A DNA stretch of 8,212 nt from Campylobacterota bacterium (lineage in GTDB: Bacteria > Campylobacterota > Campylobacteria > Campylobacterales > JALSKU01). Location: positions 1-8,212 of the forward strand of contig JAADDL010000040.1 of assembly GCA_013153915.1 (NCBI GenBank), read 5' to 3'. A program made the position numbers and the translations under genes. How positions within the stretch are numbered: the stretch's first letter is position 1; each line of letters opens with the position of its first letter. Positions 6,199-8,212 of the stretch are shown here, piece by piece. The notes beneath the pieces were generated by a model, which had not been told where the DNA came from, made no database searches, and was given only the letters and a program-made list of their open reading frames with translations.

Positions 6199-7484
6199 AA
6201 AAGATAATTTTATTTTTAACTCCTTTGCTATTATGGAGTGCTACTTTGAAAGAGTATATAAAAAGTATAGACGACACTCCGTTAGTCAAATCGAAAGAAA
6301 AAGCAATCAAGGCTACAAAAGAGATGCTAGAGGTTAGCAAAGCCAAAAATTATCCCAAGGTTGATCTATCCTTTAACGCTTTTAGGCTCAAAGAGACTCC
6401 GACCACTCTTTTTGTTTTTCCGCCTTTCCCGCCCGTTACCATTCCGCTCGGCACGAAAGATAACGTAAACTTGGAGATAGGTTTTGTATATCCGCTGTTT
6501 AGCGGTTACGCCATAACCGACACGATAGAAAAGTCAAAATTAAAAGTTGCCAAAAAAGTTTTGGAAAAAGATGTATTAAAAAGATCTCTTTACTTAAAAG
6601 CGGTAGAACTTTACGGCAATATCTACGCTTTGGATATGTATGAAAAAGCTCTAAACGAAGCAAAAAAAGCCGTCGAAGCCTCTTTGAAAAAGGCAAGAGG
6701 ACTCTATAAAAACGATCTTTTAAATCTATCGGGAGTTTACAATATAGAGGCGAAAAAGTTTGATATTATCTCGGATATTCAAAAGATAAAAACTCAAAAA
6801 GAGTCTTTGATAAACGATCTTGCTTATATTTGCGGTATCAAAGGTGATGAGAAGTTTAGGATAGGTGACTTTAAAACCGAGCTAAAAGAGGATGAGATAA
6901 CAGATATCGCCTTTAGGCAAAGAAGGGATTTGCAAGTGTTGCAAAAGGAGTTAAAGATAGCAAATAGCGATATAAAGCTCGCAAAAAGCAGATACTATCC
7001 AAGTATCGCTTTGGTAGGAGCTATCAAAAAACAAGGCGACAATCTAAAGCTAAACGGAAACGGATATACAAACGCCGATAGTAGCTATATAGGCTTGAGC
7101 GTCAAGTGGAATCTTTTTGACGGATTTTCCAGAAGACATGAAAAAGAGGCGGCTATGAGAAAAAAAGAGGCTACCTTACTCTACTTCAACGACTATAAAA
7201 ATAGAGTAAAAACAGAGATAAAAAACTCTTTTTTATCTCTAAAGTCTTTAAAAACACGCCTAATATCGGCTCAAAAGAGGGTTTTAGCTCAAAAAGAGTA
7301 TCTTAAACTTACAAAAGGGAGATTTGAAAACTCTTTGTGTTCCGCCGATGAGTTAAGCAGAGCCATATCCTCGCTGGCTACGGCAAAAGCCAAGCTTCAA
7401 GAGACAAAGGCTAAGATATTTATACAAAGGCACAAAATAGCGCTTGAAGCTGGGATTGAGTATTTTTTAAAGATAGTTAGATAA
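6195..7484 (+). CDS. TolC-family outer membrane factor of the efflux pump
   Basis: This protein forms the trimeric outer membrane and periplasmic tunnel through which the pump expels its substrate. The 429-residue precursor has a short signal peptide (MKKIILFLTPLLLWSA, probable cleavage after residue 16) and the duplicated OEP layout. Each half has a transmembrane beta-hairpin region followed by long helices: YPKVDLSFN to IGFVYPLFSGYAITDTIEKS (about 53-114), and YYPSIALVGA to IGLSVKWNLFDGFSRRHEKEA (about 268-319). The first outer hairpin carries a proline-rich loop (VFPPFPPVTIP, 74-84). It is shorter than E. coli TolC (493) and lacks a long C-terminal tail. It starts at TTG, and the transporter's TGA overlaps this start by two bases (4 nt shared between the genes). 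Being third in the adaptor-transporter operon makes it the dedicated exit duct for this pump. It overlaps the convergent permease gene by 8 nt. Confidence 0.93.
   Translation: MKKIILFLTPLLLWSATLKEYIKSIDDTPLVKSKEKAIKATKEMLEVSKAKNYPKVDLSFNAFRLKETPTTLFVFPPFPPVTIPLGTKDNVNLEIGFVYPLFSGYAITDTIEKSKLKVAKKVLEKDVLKRSLYLKAVELYGNIYALDMYEKALNEAKKAVEASLKKARGLYKNDLLNLSGVYNIEAKKFDIISDIQKIKTQKESLINDLAYICGIKGDEKFRIGDFKTELKEDEITDIAFRQRRDLQVLQKELKIANSDIKLAKSRYYPSIALVGAIKKQGDNLKLNGNGYTNADSSYIGLSVKWNLFDGFSRRHEKEAAMRKKEATLLYFNDYKNRVKTEIKNSFLSLKSLKTRLISAQKRVLAQKEYLKLTKGRFENSLCSADELSRAISSLATAKAKLQETKAKIFIQRHKIALEAGIEYFLKIVR
7214..7240. repeat. Perfect 12-bp inverted repeat inside the outer membrane factor gene
   Basis: AGAGATAAAAAA (7214-7225) and TTTTTTATCTCT (7229-7240) are perfect complements separated by CTC. 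The segment codes for roughly residues 340-349 of the TolC-family protein. The arms are mostly A/T, so the hairpin is weaker than its length implies. A T-run sits inside the descending arm, not after a GC stem, so it does not look like a standard terminator. It may be a by-product of codon choice. Confidence 0.5.
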
Positions 7485-8211
7485 AGTGATATAAGAGTTT
7501 AAAAGCTAAGATATAGAGTATCAAAGCCATTATCTTTTTTATATCTTTCGGTTTTAGCTTGAACTCCATAAAGTAGTTTCCGATATATCCTCCTAAGATT
7601 GCCCCTGCCGATACAAACAAAAGAAGAATCCAGTCTATCTTAACATAGCTTACATAGGTAAAAAATGAGCTTAAAGCGGAAAACGGCACCACAAAACTAA
7701 CCGTCACGGCAACCTTTTTAGGCTCATATCCAAGAAGTATCAAAAGCGGTATGAGTATATTGCCTCCGCCTACTCCCAAAATCCCTCCGACAAACCCTAC
7801 GCTTGCGCCTACGATATACAAGACGATTTTAGAATCGCTTTTAAATAGAGCTTTTTTCTTGCCGTAAAGCATCATAGTGGCGCTATAAAAGAGTAAAATC
7901 ATAAAGAGAAATTTGGCAATATCTTCGTTTATAAATTTGCTACTGTATGCACCAAGCGGAGCAAATATCAAAAGCATGGAGGCTATGGGTGCCATAAAGG
8001 AAAAATCCACGACTTTTCTTTTTATGTTCATGATACTTGAGGTTATAGTGGTGGACGCCCCCGCAAAAAGTCCTATCGCTCTAGCGGGCAAAAAACCGAC
8101 TCCAAAAAAGTTTAGTATGGGTATGATAGCGATGCCCGCCCCCGCCCCGCCCATAGAAAACAAAACGGACAACACGAGAGTTATAGAGAAAAAGAGTATA
8201 TAATCACCCAT
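7477..8211 (-). CDS. TauE/SafE-family membrane permease (putative anion or sulfur-compound transporter)
   Basis: The 244-residue protein is an integral inner membrane protein of the TauE/SafE (DUF81) family, whose studied members move sulfite, sulfoacetate, taurine-derived or similar organic anions; the substrate here cannot be read from sequence. The family's internal duplication is visible: an N-terminal glycine-rich helix start SMGGAGAGIAIIPIL (19-33) and its counterpart VGFVGGILGVGGGNILIPLL (138-157), each followed by further hydrophobic helices, about 7-8 in all. The length is near the family norm (about 240-270). The ATG at 8211 lies one base from the window edge, so its ribosome binding site is not visible and an upstream start is possible. 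The gene converges on the TolC-family gene with an 8-nt tail-to-tail overlap and is not part of the pump operon. Confidence 0.88.
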   Translation of the reverse strand: MGDYILFFSITLVLSVLFSMGGAGAGIAIIPILNFFGVGFLPARAIGLFAGASTTITSSIMNIKRKVVDFSFMAPIASMLLIFAPLGAYSSKFINEDIAKFLFMILLFYSATMMLYGKKKALFKSDSKIVLYIVGASVGFVGGILGVGGGNILIPLLILLGYEPKKVAVTVSFVVPFSALSSFFTYVSYVKIDWILLLFVSAGAILGGYIGNYFMEFKLKPKDIKKIMALILYILAFKLLYHFI

Positions 8212-8212
8212 C

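Noticed and set aside
1..8212. An undescribed defence, mobile or biosynthetic system.
   Set aside because: Every sizeable gene belongs to a recognised transport or regulator family. No recombinase, nuclease, toxin-antitoxin pair, repeat array or unexplained gap was seen.

Overview
The window is AT-rich and densely packed with genes. Lysine-, isoleucine- and glutamate-rich proteins, heavy use of AGA/ATA codons, short intergenic gaps and TATAAT-type promoters without a clear -35 box suggest a member of the Campylobacterota (Epsilonproteobacteria, perhaps a Sulfurimonas/Sulfurovum-like or Arcobacter-like lineage). That placement is inferred from style; no marker gene proves it.

The layout has three blocks. 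Block 1 (1-2814, + strand) is a two-gene potassium uptake operon, trkA-trkH: a cytosolic two-RCK gating protein and its K+ translocating membrane subunit. Block 2 (2851-7484) is a drug- or toxin-efflux locus: a TetR-family repressor on the minus strand, transcribed away from a three-gene + strand operon encoding an EmrA/HlyD-type periplasmic adaptor, an EmrB-type 14-TM DHA2 major facilitator pump and a TolC-type outer membrane factor. The three pump genes abut or overlap, so the operon encodes a complete inner-to-outer-membrane tripartite pump. The 102-bp tetR-emrA gap holds a perfect 17-bp inverted repeat centred on the emrA-side TATAAT and a second imperfect palindrome near the tetR promoter. 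This is the arrangement expected if the repressor controls both itself and the pump. Block 3 (7477-8211, - strand) is a TauE/SafE-family permease gene running convergently into the outer membrane factor gene; its upstream region lies beyond the window edge.

Four starts or start regions deserve attention. trkH begins with GTG inside trkA; the outer membrane factor begins with TTG behind a perfect Shine-Dalgarno sequence; the tetR start is best placed at an ATG 18 nt inside the longest open frame; and the TauE/SafE start sits one base from the window edge. I found no RNA genes, CRISPR arrays, insertion sequences, phage genes or broken genes, and no stretch over 300 bases without a gene. I do not see a previously undescribed system here. 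The most informative non-coding element is the operator/promoter region between tetR and emrA.
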